From positions 25,713-89,712 of the forward strand of contig CAITYU010000377.1 in the NCBI GenBank assembly GCA_903896675.1: 64,000 nt of DNA, in the 5' to 3' direction. This document shows positions 17,025-26,451 of this stretch, in pieces; within the stretch, counting starts at the first letter, position 1; every line of letters starts with the position of its first letter. Under the pieces are notes generated by a model. The model had not been told where the DNA came from, made no database searches, and worked only from the letters and a program-made list of their open reading frames with translations. This DNA comes from an uncultured Planctomycetaceae bacterium (GTDB taxonomy: Bacteria; Planctomycetota; Planctomycetia; Planctomycetales; Planctomycetaceae). Made by a program: the position numbers and the translations under genes.

Positions 17025-17768
17025 CTAAGCGTCAGTCTTGCGCAGGACGAACAGCTGGAAGTCGCTGGAGGGCTGGCTGAGTGGTTGTCCATGGGCGTCG
17101 AGCACATGGACGTGGTATCCGCGTTTGCGTGCGAGGTGCCAGAATGTTTGTGGTGCTGTGCGTCCACCGTCTCCCAGCCAGCAGACTCCGCCTGGTGCCA
17201 GCATCTGATCCAGCAGTTGCAGCAGGGGTTCGAAGGCTGACTGCTGGTACAGCAGGTCGCAGCCGATGATGACGGGCCAGGTCGTGTCTTCCGGTTGCCG
17301 CCAGTCGAGCAGCTGAGTGGAGAAGTTGCGGCAGTCGTTCAATTCGGCGTTGCGTGCTGCGAGGACCACGGCGCGGTGTTCGTAGTCGGTAAAGGTGACG
17401 CGATGTCCGCGTCGCAGTGCGGCCAGTCCGACGATGCCGGTGCCGCAGCCCAGCTCCAGAACTCGAGTGCCTGCGGGCCAGTCGGCCTGCAGGACTGCGT
17501 TGATCATGGGGATGGCTGCCGGCCAGACAAAGGCCCAGTAGGGCATGCGGTCATCACTGGTAGCGGCAGCGCTGGCGGATGGTTCATCGAGCAGTGCGTC
17601 GGGGTTGGCTGGCAGCAGCAGTTGCCATGTCTGTCCGTCGATCTGCAGAGTGCCGCGGACCCAGCCACCGGGCAGTGGAAACGGCCCATCGGCGGCGATC
17701 ACCCCGGAGTCCTGTTCAGGCCGGTGGGGAATCAGTTCGGTGCGGAGGTTGACGGGTCGGGGAATCAT
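17025..17768 (-). CDS. class I SAM-dependent methyltransferase (lysine-methyltransferase-like)
   Basis: A 247-residue methyltransferase. Motif I is VLELGCGTG (103-111) and the preceding YWAFVWPAA stretch together with the DLLYQ motif after it are features of the METTL20/21 (ETF-beta and lysine) methyltransferase group. The likely substrate is therefore a protein lysine, but this is an inference from family resemblance. I use ATG 17768; a TTG at 17813 would add 15 residues. It is convergent with the GntP gene. Confidence 0.8.
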   Translation of the reverse strand: MIPRPVNLRTELIPHRPEQDSGVIAADGPFPLPGGWVRGTLQIDGQTWQLLLPANPDALLDEPSASAAATSDDRMPYWAFVWPAAIPMINAVLQADWPAGTRVLELGCGTGIVGLAALRRGHRVTFTDYEHRAVVLAARNAELNDCRNFSTQLLDWRQPEDTTWPVIIGCDLLYQQSAFEPLLQLLDQMLAPGGVCWLGDGGRTAPQTFWHLARKRGYHVHVLDAHGQPLSQPSSDFQLFVLRKTDA

Positions 17769-17974
17769 CGGGAAGGGTGGTGACTGAGTGGACAAAACAG
17801 CAGTTGGCAACAATCGCCGTGTCCGGCAGAGTCGGCGGGCAGATGCGTGGGTGTGGGGAAATGGTGGGTGATTTGTCAGGAAATCCTTACGAAAGTCCGA
17901 TTTTCTGAACAGTCAGCCTGTCCCAAATCGCCCGATTTTCCCGCCAGAATCGTCCCGGGTTTGCTGATTTCCGC

Positions 17975-18004
17975 GTGACAGTGGATTATCGATTTTGCTA
18001 GGCT
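17975..18004 (+). promoter_or_regulatory. candidate promoter of the 18-29 kb exported-protein run
   Basis: GTGACA (17975-17980), an 18-base spacer, and TAGGCT (17999-18004). The -35 matches five of six consensus positions, and the -10 keeps the first T, A and last T. It lies about 80 bases before the first gene in an otherwise empty divergent region (17769-18085) in which I see nothing else. Confidence 0.4.
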
Positions 18005-18085
18005 GTGGGGTTCTGCGAGTGATTCGGGCGTGGCCCCCTTGTTCTGCGTTTTCCTGCCGTTCAACTTCCTGCCTGCTGGTTCGTC

Positions 18086-20308
18086 ATGCTGCTGCGACGT
18101 CTGCCAATTCTGCTGGCCTGTTTTTTGTCGTGCGCCGGCGCTATCTGCGGGCAGGATTCTGCGTCATTGTCTGCGGCGACTGAGGCGACTGAGCAGTTGG
18201 TGGATTTTGAGAACGACATCCAGCCGATTCTGACAAAGTTTGGCTGCAACAGTGGTCCCTGTCACGGCAAGGCTCGTGGTCAGGGTGGTTTTCAGTTGTC
18301 GCTGCTGGGTTTTGATTCGCAGCAGGATCATGATGCGATCACGAAGGAGGGTCGTGGGCGTCGTGTCTTCGCTGGTGCTCCTGAACAATCTCTGCTGGTG
18401 GCCAAGCCTGCGGGCCTCGTGCCTCATGGTGGCGGTCGTCGTCTGGAGCCGGGCGGGGCGGAGGTCACCGCCCTGCTGCGGTGGATTCGCCAGGGGACTC
18501 CGCGACGCGCACCGTCCGCCCCGCAGCTGCAGTCCATTCAGGTATCTCCGGCCGCCATGACTTTGGCGCCTCAGCAGACGCAGCAGTTGACGGTGACGGC
18601 CAGTTACAGTGACGGGACGACTCGTGATATCACCTCCCTTGCAGCATTTCAGTCGAACGAAGCGCCGATTGCTGCGGTGACGGATGGTGGTTTGATCACA
18701 GCCGGCAGTATTACGGGTGAAGCGGCCATCATGGCTCGTTTTCTGGGTCGCATTTCCGTCTGCGAAGTGCTGATACCTCGTCAGCAGAGTGTACCTGCGG
18801 AGGTGTATTCCGGGCTGCCGCGCAGGAACTTCATTGACCAGCACGTCTGGAGTCGTCTGCAGCGTCTGAACATTGTGCCTTCGGCGGTGTGTGATGACCA
18901 CACGTTTCTGCGGAGGGCTTACACGGACATCATTGGACGGATCCCGACGTCTGATGAAGTGACTGCGTTTTTGGGTGATGCTGCCCCGGACCGTCGATCG
19001 CGGCTGGTGGATCAGCTGCTGCAGCTGCCCGAGTTTGCGGATTTCTGGGCGAACAAGTGGGTGGACCTGCTGCGTCCGAATCCCTATCGCGTGGGGATCA
19101 AGGCTGTCTTCAACTATGACCACTGGATCCGGCAGTCATTTCATGATCGCAAGCCGTGGGATCAGTTTGTCCGTGAGCTGATCACGGCGCGTGGCAGTAC
19201 GTTTCGGAACGGGGCGGTGACGCTGTTTCGTGATCGTCGTGAACCTGAAGAGGTGGCGACTCTGGTCAGCCGTCTGTTTGTGGGTGTGCGTCTGGAGTGT
19301 GCGAAGTGTCATCATCATCCGTTTGAGGTCTGGGGTCAGGACGACTTCTACAGTTTTGCCGCCTGGTTTGCTCAGATTGGTCGCAAGGGGACCGGTTTAA
19401 GTCCGCCGATTTCGGGGTCTGAAGAATTTTTCTTTGCCGGGGCTCGTGGCAGTGTGAAGCATCCTGTCACGGGTGAAGTGATGACTCCGCGTCCGCTCTT
19501 CGGTGAGGCTCCTGCGGCCGATTCTGTGGAAGATTCCCGGGAAGCTCTGGCGACGTGGCTGACATCGCCGCAGAACCACCTGTTTGCGCAGGTGATGGCC
19601 AACCGTGTGTGGGCCGATCTGATGGGGCGTGGTCTGGTGGATCCGGTGGATGATTTTCGGGGTACGAATCCGGCTTCCAATCCGCCGCTGCTGCAGGCGC
19701 TGGGCCAGCATTTTCGTGACTCGGGATTTTCCCTGCAGGAACTGGTGCGAGCGATAGCCAATTCGCATGTGTATCAATTGAGTTCGCTGCCCAACGAGAC
19801 CAACTCCGGTGACAATCGCGGCTTTTCCCGGCACTATCGTCATCGGCAGCGGGCCGAGGTGCTGTTGGATTCGATCGTGCAGATCACCGGGATTGCTCAG
19901 GATTTCCAGGCGATGCCGCCGGATTCCAGTTCGCGTCAGATCTGGACTCACCGGACTGAGTCTGTGTTTCTGGACACGTTTGGTCGTCCGGATCCGAATC
20001 AGGATCCGCCCTGTGAGCGGACGGGTGAATCGACGGTTGTGCAGAGTCTGCATCTGATGAACAGTGAGAAGCTGTATGCGGATGTGGTCAGTGATCGGGG
20101 TCTGGCGAAGCAGTTGGCGGACAGTGGGAAGTCGGGGGACGAGCTTTCAGTGGAGTTGTACCGACGCATTTTCAGTCGTGATCCGGTGGCTGCCGAGCGT
20201 GAGCTGGTGCGTGGGTTACTGGAGGCTGAGGGGGCGGTCCGTCGGCAGGTGCTTGAGGATCTGATCTGGGCGATGCTGAATTCGGCTGAGTTTGCGATTC
20301 AGGACTGA
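18086..20308 (+). CDS. exported DUF1549/DUF1553 protein with cytochrome-like N-terminus
   Basis: Planctomycete-type exported protein of 740 residues. Signal peptide 1-22; a heme-like motif C54-x4-C59-H60 (one spacing longer than the standard CxxCH; it may not bind heme); a bacterial Ig-like (BIG2) domain at about 150-225; DUF1549 at about 240-440, containing a second motif CAKCH near residue 405; and DUF1553 at about 470-730. The family is characteristic of Planctomycetes, usually paired with a DUF1501 gene, as here (12-15 bases apart). The pair is suspected of oxidative or hydrolytic breakdown of complex carbon, but no reaction is proven. Confidence 0.92.
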   Translation: MLLRRLPILLACFLSCAGAICGQDSASLSAATEATEQLVDFENDIQPILTKFGCNSGPCHGKARGQGGFQLSLLGFDSQQDHDAITKEGRGRRVFAGAPEQSLLVAKPAGLVPHGGGRRLEPGGAEVTALLRWIRQGTPRRAPSAPQLQSIQVSPAAMTLAPQQTQQLTVTASYSDGTTRDITSLAAFQSNEAPIAAVTDGGLITAGSITGEAAIMARFLGRISVCEVLIPRQQSVPAEVYSGLPRRNFIDQHVWSRLQRLNIVPSAVCDDHTFLRRAYTDIIGRIPTSDEVTAFLGDAAPDRRSRLVDQLLQLPEFADFWANKWVDLLRPNPYRVGIKAVFNYDHWIRQSFHDRKPWDQFVRELITARGSTFRNGAVTLFRDRREPEEVATLVSRLFVGVRLECAKCHHHPFEVWGQDDFYSFAAWFAQIGRKGTGLSPPISGSEEFFFAGARGSVKHPVTGEVMTPRPLFGEAPAADSVEDSREALATWLTSPQNHLFAQVMANRVWADLMGRGLVDPVDDFRGTNPASNPPLLQALGQHFRDSGFSLQELVRAIANSHVYQLSSLPNETNSGDNRGFSRHYRHRQRAEVLLDSIVQITGIAQDFQAMPPDSSSRQIWTHRTESVFLDTFGRPDPNQDPPCERTGESTVVQSLHLMNSEKLYADVVSDRGLAKQLADSGKSGDELSVELYRRIFSRDPVAAERELVRGLLEAEGAVRRQVLEDLIWAMLNSAEFAIQD

Positions 20309-20323
20309 AGTGGAGACGCGGTG

Positions 20324-21664
20324 ATGTCAGTGATGCGACGCTGTGATGGTGTGACTCGACGCAATGCCGTGCAGGTGGGTCTGGGAGGCATGCTGGGCAC
20401 GGGTCTGGCTGATGGGCTGCGGGCCATGGCGGAAAGTCGCAGGGCTGGTGGTCCTGTGGCGAAGGCCACCAGTTGCATTCTGATCTGGATGGACGGCGGT
20501 CCGACTCATTTTGAGACTTTTGATCCAAAACCGGATGCTCCGGCTGAGTACCGCGGTGAGTTTTCAGATATTGCGACAGCGGTATCGGGGGTGGGATATT
20601 CTGAGCACATGGTGAAGCTGGCGGCCAGTCTGAACGACTACGCGATGATTCGTTCGATTCGGCATGACCAGGGGAATCACGGAGCGGGCAATCACTATAT
20701 GATGACGGGTGCACCGCCGCGAATCCCGGTGGGTTGCGGTGCGTTTGTCAGTTTTCATCCCAGCATGGGTTCCGTGGCGGCTCGTGAACTTGGTCGTGAC
20801 AACGGGTTGCCGGCATATTTCAGTATGCCGCAGATGTCTCGGTCGGGTGGTCCCAACTTTCTTGGTGCCCGGTATGCTCCGTTTGTGGTGGGTGATGATC
20901 CGAACGGCAAACGTTTCAAGGTGCGTGATGTGGCGTTGCCTCGGGATCTGAGTGAATTGCGGTTTACTTCGCGGACGGAATTGCGTGCGAAGGTGGACCG
21001 GATGGTGCGTCTGCAGGACGAAGCGGCGGGTGATCCGGCGGCCGCCTATGACGAGTATTACCGGCAGGGATTCAGTCTGGTGACATCGGTTCAGGCGCAG
21101 CGGGCATTTGACATTCATCAGGAGCCTGAGGCAGTTCGCGATCGGTATGGTCGGAACAGTTTTGGTCAGCGTTGTCTGCTGTCGAGGCGACTGGTGGAAG
21201 CGGGTGTGCCGTTTGTGACGGTGTATGACGGTGGCTGGGACCATCACAGCGATTTGTTCGGGGCTTTGCGGAAGCGTTTGCCGGAGTGGGATAATTCGGT
21301 AGCGACGCTGATTCAGGATCTGAAGGAGCGGGGACTGCTTGAGTCGACTCTGGTGGTGGCTTTGGGTGAATTCGGGCGGACTCCGAAGATCTCCACTCTG
21401 TCCGGCTCGAATACGCCGGGACGGGATCACTGGGCGAATGCGATGTCGGTGCTGATGGCTGGTGGCGGGACTCCGGGTGGCACTGTTGTGGGTGCGACGG
21501 ACCGCAAGGGTTATTCGGCTGTGGATCGGGTGCTGTCACCGGAGAATTTTGTGTCGACGGTGTATTACAAGCTGGGGATTGATCCTGATAAGGTGGTGTA
21601 CACGCCGGAGGGTCGTCCGACGCATCTGGTCAGCGATCCGACTCCGATTCACGAACTGATCTGA
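20324..21664 (+). CDS. DUF1501 family protein, partner of the DUF1549/1553 protein
   Basis: A 446-residue DUF1501 protein with an RR leader (TRRNAVQVG) and full family motifs: WMDGGPTHFETFDPKP at about residue 55, GEFGRTPKIS and GRDHW near the C-terminus. The fold is alkaline-phosphatase-like and the reaction unknown. Its start overlaps a GTG three bases upstream; I chose ATG 20324. Placement directly behind the DUF1549/1553 gene is the standard planctomycete pairing and suggests that the two proteins act together outside the cytoplasmic membrane. Confidence 0.93.
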   Translation: MSVMRRCDGVTRRNAVQVGLGGMLGTGLADGLRAMAESRRAGGPVAKATSCILIWMDGGPTHFETFDPKPDAPAEYRGEFSDIATAVSGVGYSEHMVKLAASLNDYAMIRSIRHDQGNHGAGNHYMMTGAPPRIPVGCGAFVSFHPSMGSVAARELGRDNGLPAYFSMPQMSRSGGPNFLGARYAPFVVGDDPNGKRFKVRDVALPRDLSELRFTSRTELRAKVDRMVRLQDEAAGDPAAAYDEYYRQGFSLVTSVQAQRAFDIHQEPEAVRDRYGRNSFGQRCLLSRRLVEAGVPFVTVYDGGWDHHSDLFGALRKRLPEWDNSVATLIQDLKERGLLESTLVVALGEFGRTPKISTLSGSNTPGRDHWANAMSVLMAGGGTPGGTVVGATDRKGYSAVDRVLSPENFVSTVYYKLGIDPDKVVYTPEGRPTHLVSDPTPIHELI

Positions 21665-21701
21665 CAGCAGCGAGTGCAGTGGCGAGTGCGGGAGCGGCGC
21701 A

Positions 21702-23318
21702 GTGAAGCGGACAGCGGGTTGGTTGAGGGTTGGGGGTTATCTGCTGTTGGCGCTGGTCTGGCTGGCGGGAACGGGGCTGTCCGTGGCAGCGGATCCGCCG
21801 GTGCTGGAGCGGTTGGTACCGGCAGGTGGTCAGCGTGGCACGACGGTAACGGCGAAGCTTGTGGGAAAGCCGGGTGAAGGCAATATTCGCCTGCAGTCCG
21901 ATTCGTCCGGGCTGTTGTTTCGATTGGGTGAAAAGCGGGACAGTGTGGAGATTGAGATTGCCGCTGAAGCTGCGGCGGGGGTGCACCTGTTGCGGCTGTG
22001 CAATGATGCCGGGGCGTCTGAACTGCGTCCGTTCATTGTGGGGATTCTGCCGGAGCAGCAGGAGTCAGAGCCGAATGGTCGGCTGTCTGAGGCGGCGACT
22101 GTGGCGAGTTCTGCTGCGACTGTGAATGGGGTCCTTGAAAAGGCGGGTGATGTGGATTCGTGGGCAGTGTCGCTGGAGGCTGGTCAGACATTGGTGGCCA
22201 GTCTGACGGCATCGCGAATTCTGGGTTCACCGATGGACGGAGTGCTGCAGATTGTGGACGGTCGCGGGACCGTAGTGGCTCAGAATGACGATGACTGCAG
22301 CATGGATCCGCTGGTGACGTACACTGCTGCTGCGGCGGGTACGTGGTATGTGCGAGTGTTTGCGTTTCCTGCGGCGCCCAACAGTACGATTGGATTCGCC
22401 GGGGGTGCGGATTATGTGTATCGACTGACTGTGGGGGCTCAGCCGTTTGTGCATCATGCGATGCCGCTGGTGCGTCAGCAGGGTGGTGGTGAGCTGCGGC
22501 TGCAGTTGCACGGCTGGAACCTGGCGGTGCAGGAAGCGGTGTTGGGTGCCGGCCAGAACGTGTTGACCGGCCAGTTTGCTCAGCCGTGGCGGGTTTACGA
22601 AACGGCGGAACCTGTGGTGCTGGAGCAGCAGTTACCTGAGCGTGTGCTGAAGTCGTTGCCGGTGGCGATCTGCGGATGTCTGGAGCAGTCGGGAGCGGAT
22701 GTGTTTCTGCTGGAGCTGAAGAAAGGGCAGCGGTTGAGTCTGACGGCGGAAGTGCGGCGGTTTGCATCGCTGCTGGATCCGGTCCTGTCGGTGCGCGATG
22801 CCACGGGTCGGGTGTTGAAGGAGGCAGATGATGTGGATGGTGGCAATCCGGACGCATCACTGGACATCACGGCTCCGGCGGACGGACGGTTTGAGGTGCG
22901 GATTCAGGATCGTTTTCTGGGGCATGGGGATCGCTGGCATTATGTGCTGCGCTGTCGTGAGACGGTTTCGGAGTGTCGTTTGACGGTGCAGGGGACTGCA
23001 TGGACGCTGCCGGCTGATAAGTCGCTGGAGATTCCGGTGGCGGTGGAGCGTCGGAACGGTTTTGCGGACGTGCTGACGCTGCAGGTGGCAGGGCTGCCAG
23101 AGGGTGTGACGGCTGAGCCGGTGTCATCAGCGAAGGAAGGTGACACGGCGAAGGCTGTGACACTGAAGATCGCGGGGAAGCTTCCGGCAGTGTGGTCGGG
23201 CGAAATTCGGCTGACAGGCAGGACTGAGGACGGGCGGGAGTTTCCGGTAGTGTGGTCCGCTGCTGATGGAACAGATGTGGTGGCCTTCTGGCTGACGGTG
23301 CCGGCAGCGGGCGGTTGA
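21702..23318 (+). CDS. exported pre-peptidase C-terminal-domain protein
   Basis: A 538-residue exported protein with a signal peptide (about 8-30). After an Ig-like segment it contains two beta-sandwich stretches with the DSWAVSLEAGQ... DGVLQIVDGRG... AGTWYVRV and DVFLLELKKGQRLSL... SLLDPVLSVRDATGR patterns of bacterial pre-peptidase C-terminal domains, near residues 145-245 and 330-425. No catalytic domain is seen, so it is probably a structural or binding component. Start is GTG at 21702 after a GGGAG stretch. It sits between the DUF1501 and dehydrogenase genes in the same run. Confidence 0.82.
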   Translation: MKRTAGWLRVGGYLLLALVWLAGTGLSVAADPPVLERLVPAGGQRGTTVTAKLVGKPGEGNIRLQSDSSGLLFRLGEKRDSVEIEIAAEAAAGVHLLRLCNDAGASELRPFIVGILPEQQESEPNGRLSEAATVASSAATVNGVLEKAGDVDSWAVSLEAGQTLVASLTASRILGSPMDGVLQIVDGRGTVVAQNDDDCSMDPLVTYTAAAAGTWYVRVFAFPAAPNSTIGFAGGADYVYRLTVGAQPFVHHAMPLVRQQGGGELRLQLHGWNLAVQEAVLGAGQNVLTGQFAQPWRVYETAEPVVLEQQLPERVLKSLPVAICGCLEQSGADVFLLELKKGQRLSLTAEVRRFASLLDPVLSVRDATGRVLKEADDVDGGNPDASLDITAPADGRFEVRIQDRFLGHGDRWHYVLRCRETVSECRLTVQGTAWTLPADKSLEIPVAVERRNGFADVLTLQVAGLPEGVTAEPVSSAKEGDTAKAVTLKIAGKLPAVWSGEIRLTGRTEDGREFPVVWSAADGTDVVAFWLTVPAAGG

Positions 23319-23448
23319 GATTCCAGCAGTGGGTTAAGGGCTGCGCATGCGGTGGTCGCGTACTGCGCCTGTCGGTTGTCAAATGCGTCCTGACAGGTCA
23401 GACTCATCCCGTTGTCCTGCCTCTGCTCCTTCCACCGGTATTGCCCCC

Positions 23449-26424
23449 ATGAAACGTTCTTTCTGGCTGTTTTCCTCGTTGTGTGCTGTTCTGCTGACGT
23501 GTGCCAGCGGCACCGCGGCTGATCCTCTGCAGGCTGCCGTTGATGATTTTCCCGCAGCTTTCAATACGGATCCGCCGGATTCTCATCCGCCGACACCCGC
23601 GGAAATGCTGCCGCTGATTGAGGTGCCGGAAGGTTTTACGGTCACGTTGTTTGCCGGTGAACCGGATGTGCAGCAGCCGATCAACATGGAGTTTGATGAT
23701 CGCGGACGGCTGTGGGTTGCGGAAAACTACACCTACAGTGGCGGTCCTTACGAAACAAAACTGCGTGACCGGATTGTGATCCTGCATGATACCGACGGTG
23801 ATGGTCGCCACGACACGCGGAAGGTGTTCTGGGATCAGGGCTTTATGCTGACCAGTCTCACGTGGGGTTTCGGGGGTGTCTGGATTCTGAATGACGGTAC
23901 GCTGTCATTCATTCCGGATCGCGATGGCGACGACATTCCGGACAGTGATCCGGTGGTGATGCTGGATGGCTGGAGTCGTGACTGTGGTCACAATTTTGTG
24001 AGTGGTCTGATGTGGGGTCCGGATGGCTGGCTGTATGGTCGTCACGGGATTGTGGACACGTCGTGGCCGGGAACTCCGGGGACACCTCGTGAGCAGCGTG
24101 TTTTCATGAACTGCGGAGTCTGGCGATTTCATCCGCTGCGACATGTTGTGGAGGTGGTCTGCAACGGTACGACGAATCCGTGGGGGCTGGACTACAACGC
24201 GGACAATCAGTTCTTCATGACCAACAACGTGCAGGGGCATTTGTGGCATGTGATTCCGGGTGCGCGATACCAGCGGATGTACGGTCGTGATTTCAATCCG
24301 CATGCCTATGAGTTGATGGAAATGACGGCTGACCACTATCACTGGGACACAAAGCTGAAGTGGACAGACAGCCGTGACGGCAAGGCCAACGATCTTGGCG
24401 GCGGGCATTCGCATGTTGGTGGACTGATTTATCACGGTGAGAATTTCCCGGCCGAATATCGGGGGAAGATCTTCATGTGCAATACTCACGGTCGCCGCAT
24501 CAATGTCAATCGGCTGGACCGTGAGGGAAGTGGCTATGTGGGTCGCCGGGAACCGGATTTCATGCTTGTGAAGACTCCGTGGTTTCGCGGCGTGGATCTG
24601 AAGATGGGCCCCGAGGGTGCGGTGTATGTATCTGACTGGTCCGACAATGGCGAATGCCATGACCACGATGGGATTCACCGCACCAGTGGTCGCATCTATC
24701 GGATTGCGTATGGAACTCCGGGCCGGGTCGATGTGGCAGCGGTGCGGCAGTCGCAGAAGGCTCCGCGTCCCGGCTGGTTTGCTCGTCGTGACATTCGCTG
24801 GGATCAGGAGCAGGCTGGCGGGAATCAGCAGTCTGCGGTCTCGCTGGCAAAAGGCAGCGCGCTGCAGGTCTCGGATCTGGGCTGGCTGGAGGCGGTTGAT
24901 CAGTTGAACACTGAGCGTTTGGAGGGAGCCCTGCAGTCGGCGGATCCGCTGGTTCGTGCGGCGGCTGTGCAGCTGGCTGCGTCTGCAGCGGTGGACCGTC
25001 CGCGGTTGCAGCTGCGACTGAAGGCACTGGCTGGCACCAGTCAGCCGGCGAACGTTCTGCTGGCGCTGGTGTCGGCTCTGCAGAAGCTGGAGCCTGAACC
25101 GCGGCGGCAGACGGCATTGACGCTGCTGCAGAATTCTGCCAACGCCGCCACAATTCAGTCAGAGAATCAGCTGACACTGATGACGTGGTACGGGATTGAG
25201 CCGCTGGCGGGCGATCCTGATCTGCTGCCTCTGCTCAGTCCGATTCCCAAACTGCAGCAGTTTGCGGTGCGGCGGATGGCACATCAGCTGGCAGCCGGTG
25301 AATCGGCTGTCGGTGCGGCTGCCCTCGGGCTGATTGCCGAACGGGCTGCCGGAGCTGCCGCTGAACAGGCTCGCGCTGTAGAGCTGCTGGGTGCGTTTCG
25401 AACGGGTCTGGCGGGTCTGGCCCGCATTGATGCGCCGGAAAACTGGGTGAAGGTGGACCGGGCCCTGCGTTCTGCCGGCAACACCGAAATGGCTCGTGCC
25501 GCCGACGCCCTGGCGGCACTTTTCGGTGATGGAACAGCCCTGGCTGACCTGCGGGCTCTGGCTGCCGATACGGCTGCTGACCCACTGGCTCGACAGCAGG
25601 CGATTCAGGCACTGGCACAGGCGAGGGACGCCGAGTCGGTGCCGCTGCTGATTCGACTGCTGAATGACAAGGCCGCTTATGATGCGGCGATCATTGCTCT
25701 GGCGGCCTTTGATAATCCGGAGATTGGGACTGAGCTTGCGCAGCGACTGCCGGGGTTCAAGGATGGCAATCGCGGGCTGGCGATCGATACGCTGTCCAGT
25801 CGCAAGGCGTGGGCGGACCGGCTGATTGCCGCGATTACGGCTGATCGTATTCCTGCGCGGGAACTGACGGCGGCTCAGGTGCGGCAGCTGCTGGCTTTCA
25901 ATGATCCGCAGATTCGGGAAGTACTGGAGGCCCGCTGGGGCGTTGTGCAGGAAACACCGGAAGCGAGGCTGGCGGCCATTGAAAAATGGCGCGGCGTGCT
26001 GACTCCGGAGAAGCTGGCTGGTGCCAGTCCTGAACGAGGGGCCGAGCTGTTCAGACAGTCCTGTGCCTCCTGTCACAAACTGTACGGTGAGGGTAAAAAC
26101 ATCGGACCGGATCTGACTGGGGCCAATCGCAGCAATCCTGAGTATCTGCTGCTGAATCTGATCGATCCCAGTGCCGTGGTGCCGCGTCAATTCACCACCT
26201 CGGTAATTGTGCTGCAGGATGGGCGAGTACTGACCGGGGTTGTGGTTTCGCAGACTGCACAGACACTGGTGGTGCAGACGGATCGTGAACAGATCACGCT
26301 GGCGCGCAGTGACATCGAGGAAACTCGTGATACCGGAAAGTCGCTGATGCCTGATGGCATGCTGGACAAGCTGAGCGAAGAGCAGGTCCGCGATCTGTTC
26401 GGTTTCATGATGCTGCGGAAATGA
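23449..26424 (+). CDS. PVC-type membrane-bound dehydrogenase with heme-binding domain
   Basis: A 991-residue exported protein. Signal peptide 1-24; a PVC dehydrogenase-like beta-propeller (about 40-425) with repeated short motifs such as GRLWVAENY and MWGPDGWLYGRHG; then alpha-helical HEAT-like repeats (about 490-830); and a C-terminal heme domain with CASCH near residue 871 followed by GKNIGPDLTG and a DPSAVVPRQF stretch. These proteins occur in many paralogues in Planctomycetes and are thought to oxidise sugars or other small substrates in the periplasm, passing electrons to the heme. I chose ATG 23449 because it gives the signal peptide; the frame is open from 23347. Confidence 0.92.
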   Translation: MKRSFWLFSSLCAVLLTCASGTAADPLQAAVDDFPAAFNTDPPDSHPPTPAEMLPLIEVPEGFTVTLFAGEPDVQQPINMEFDDRGRLWVAENYTYSGGPYETKLRDRIVILHDTDGDGRHDTRKVFWDQGFMLTSLTWGFGGVWILNDGTLSFIPDRDGDDIPDSDPVVMLDGWSRDCGHNFVSGLMWGPDGWLYGRHGIVDTSWPGTPGTPREQRVFMNCGVWRFHPLRHVVEVVCNGTTNPWGLDYNADNQFFMTNNVQGHLWHVIPGARYQRMYGRDFNPHAYELMEMTADHYHWDTKLKWTDSRDGKANDLGGGHSHVGGLIYHGENFPAEYRGKIFMCNTHGRRINVNRLDREGSGYVGRREPDFMLVKTPWFRGVDLKMGPEGAVYVSDWSDNGECHDHDGIHRTSGRIYRIAYGTPGRVDVAAVRQSQKAPRPGWFARRDIRWDQEQAGGNQQSAVSLAKGSALQVSDLGWLEAVDQLNTERLEGALQSADPLVRAAAVQLAASAAVDRPRLQLRLKALAGTSQPANVLLALVSALQKLEPEPRRQTALTLLQNSANAATIQSENQLTLMTWYGIEPLAGDPDLLPLLSPIPKLQQFAVRRMAHQLAAGESAVGAAALGLIAERAAGAAAEQARAVELLGAFRTGLAGLARIDAPENWVKVDRALRSAGNTEMARAADALAALFGDGTALADLRALAADTAADPLARQQAIQALAQARDAESVPLLIRLLNDKAAYDAAIIALAAFDNPEIGTELAQRLPGFKDGNRGLAIDTLSSRKAWADRLIAAITADRIPARELTAAQVRQLLAFNDPQIREVLEARWGVVQETPEARLAAIEKWRGVLTPEKLAGASPERGAELFRQSCASCHKLYGEGKNIGPDLTGANRSNPEYLLLNLIDPSAVVPRQFTTSVIVLQDGRVLTGVVVSQTAQTLVVQTDREQITLARSDIEETRDTGKSLMPDGMLDKLSEEQVRDLFGFMMLRK

Positions 26425-26451
26425 TGATTGGTTTAACCGGGGTTCTTCTGC

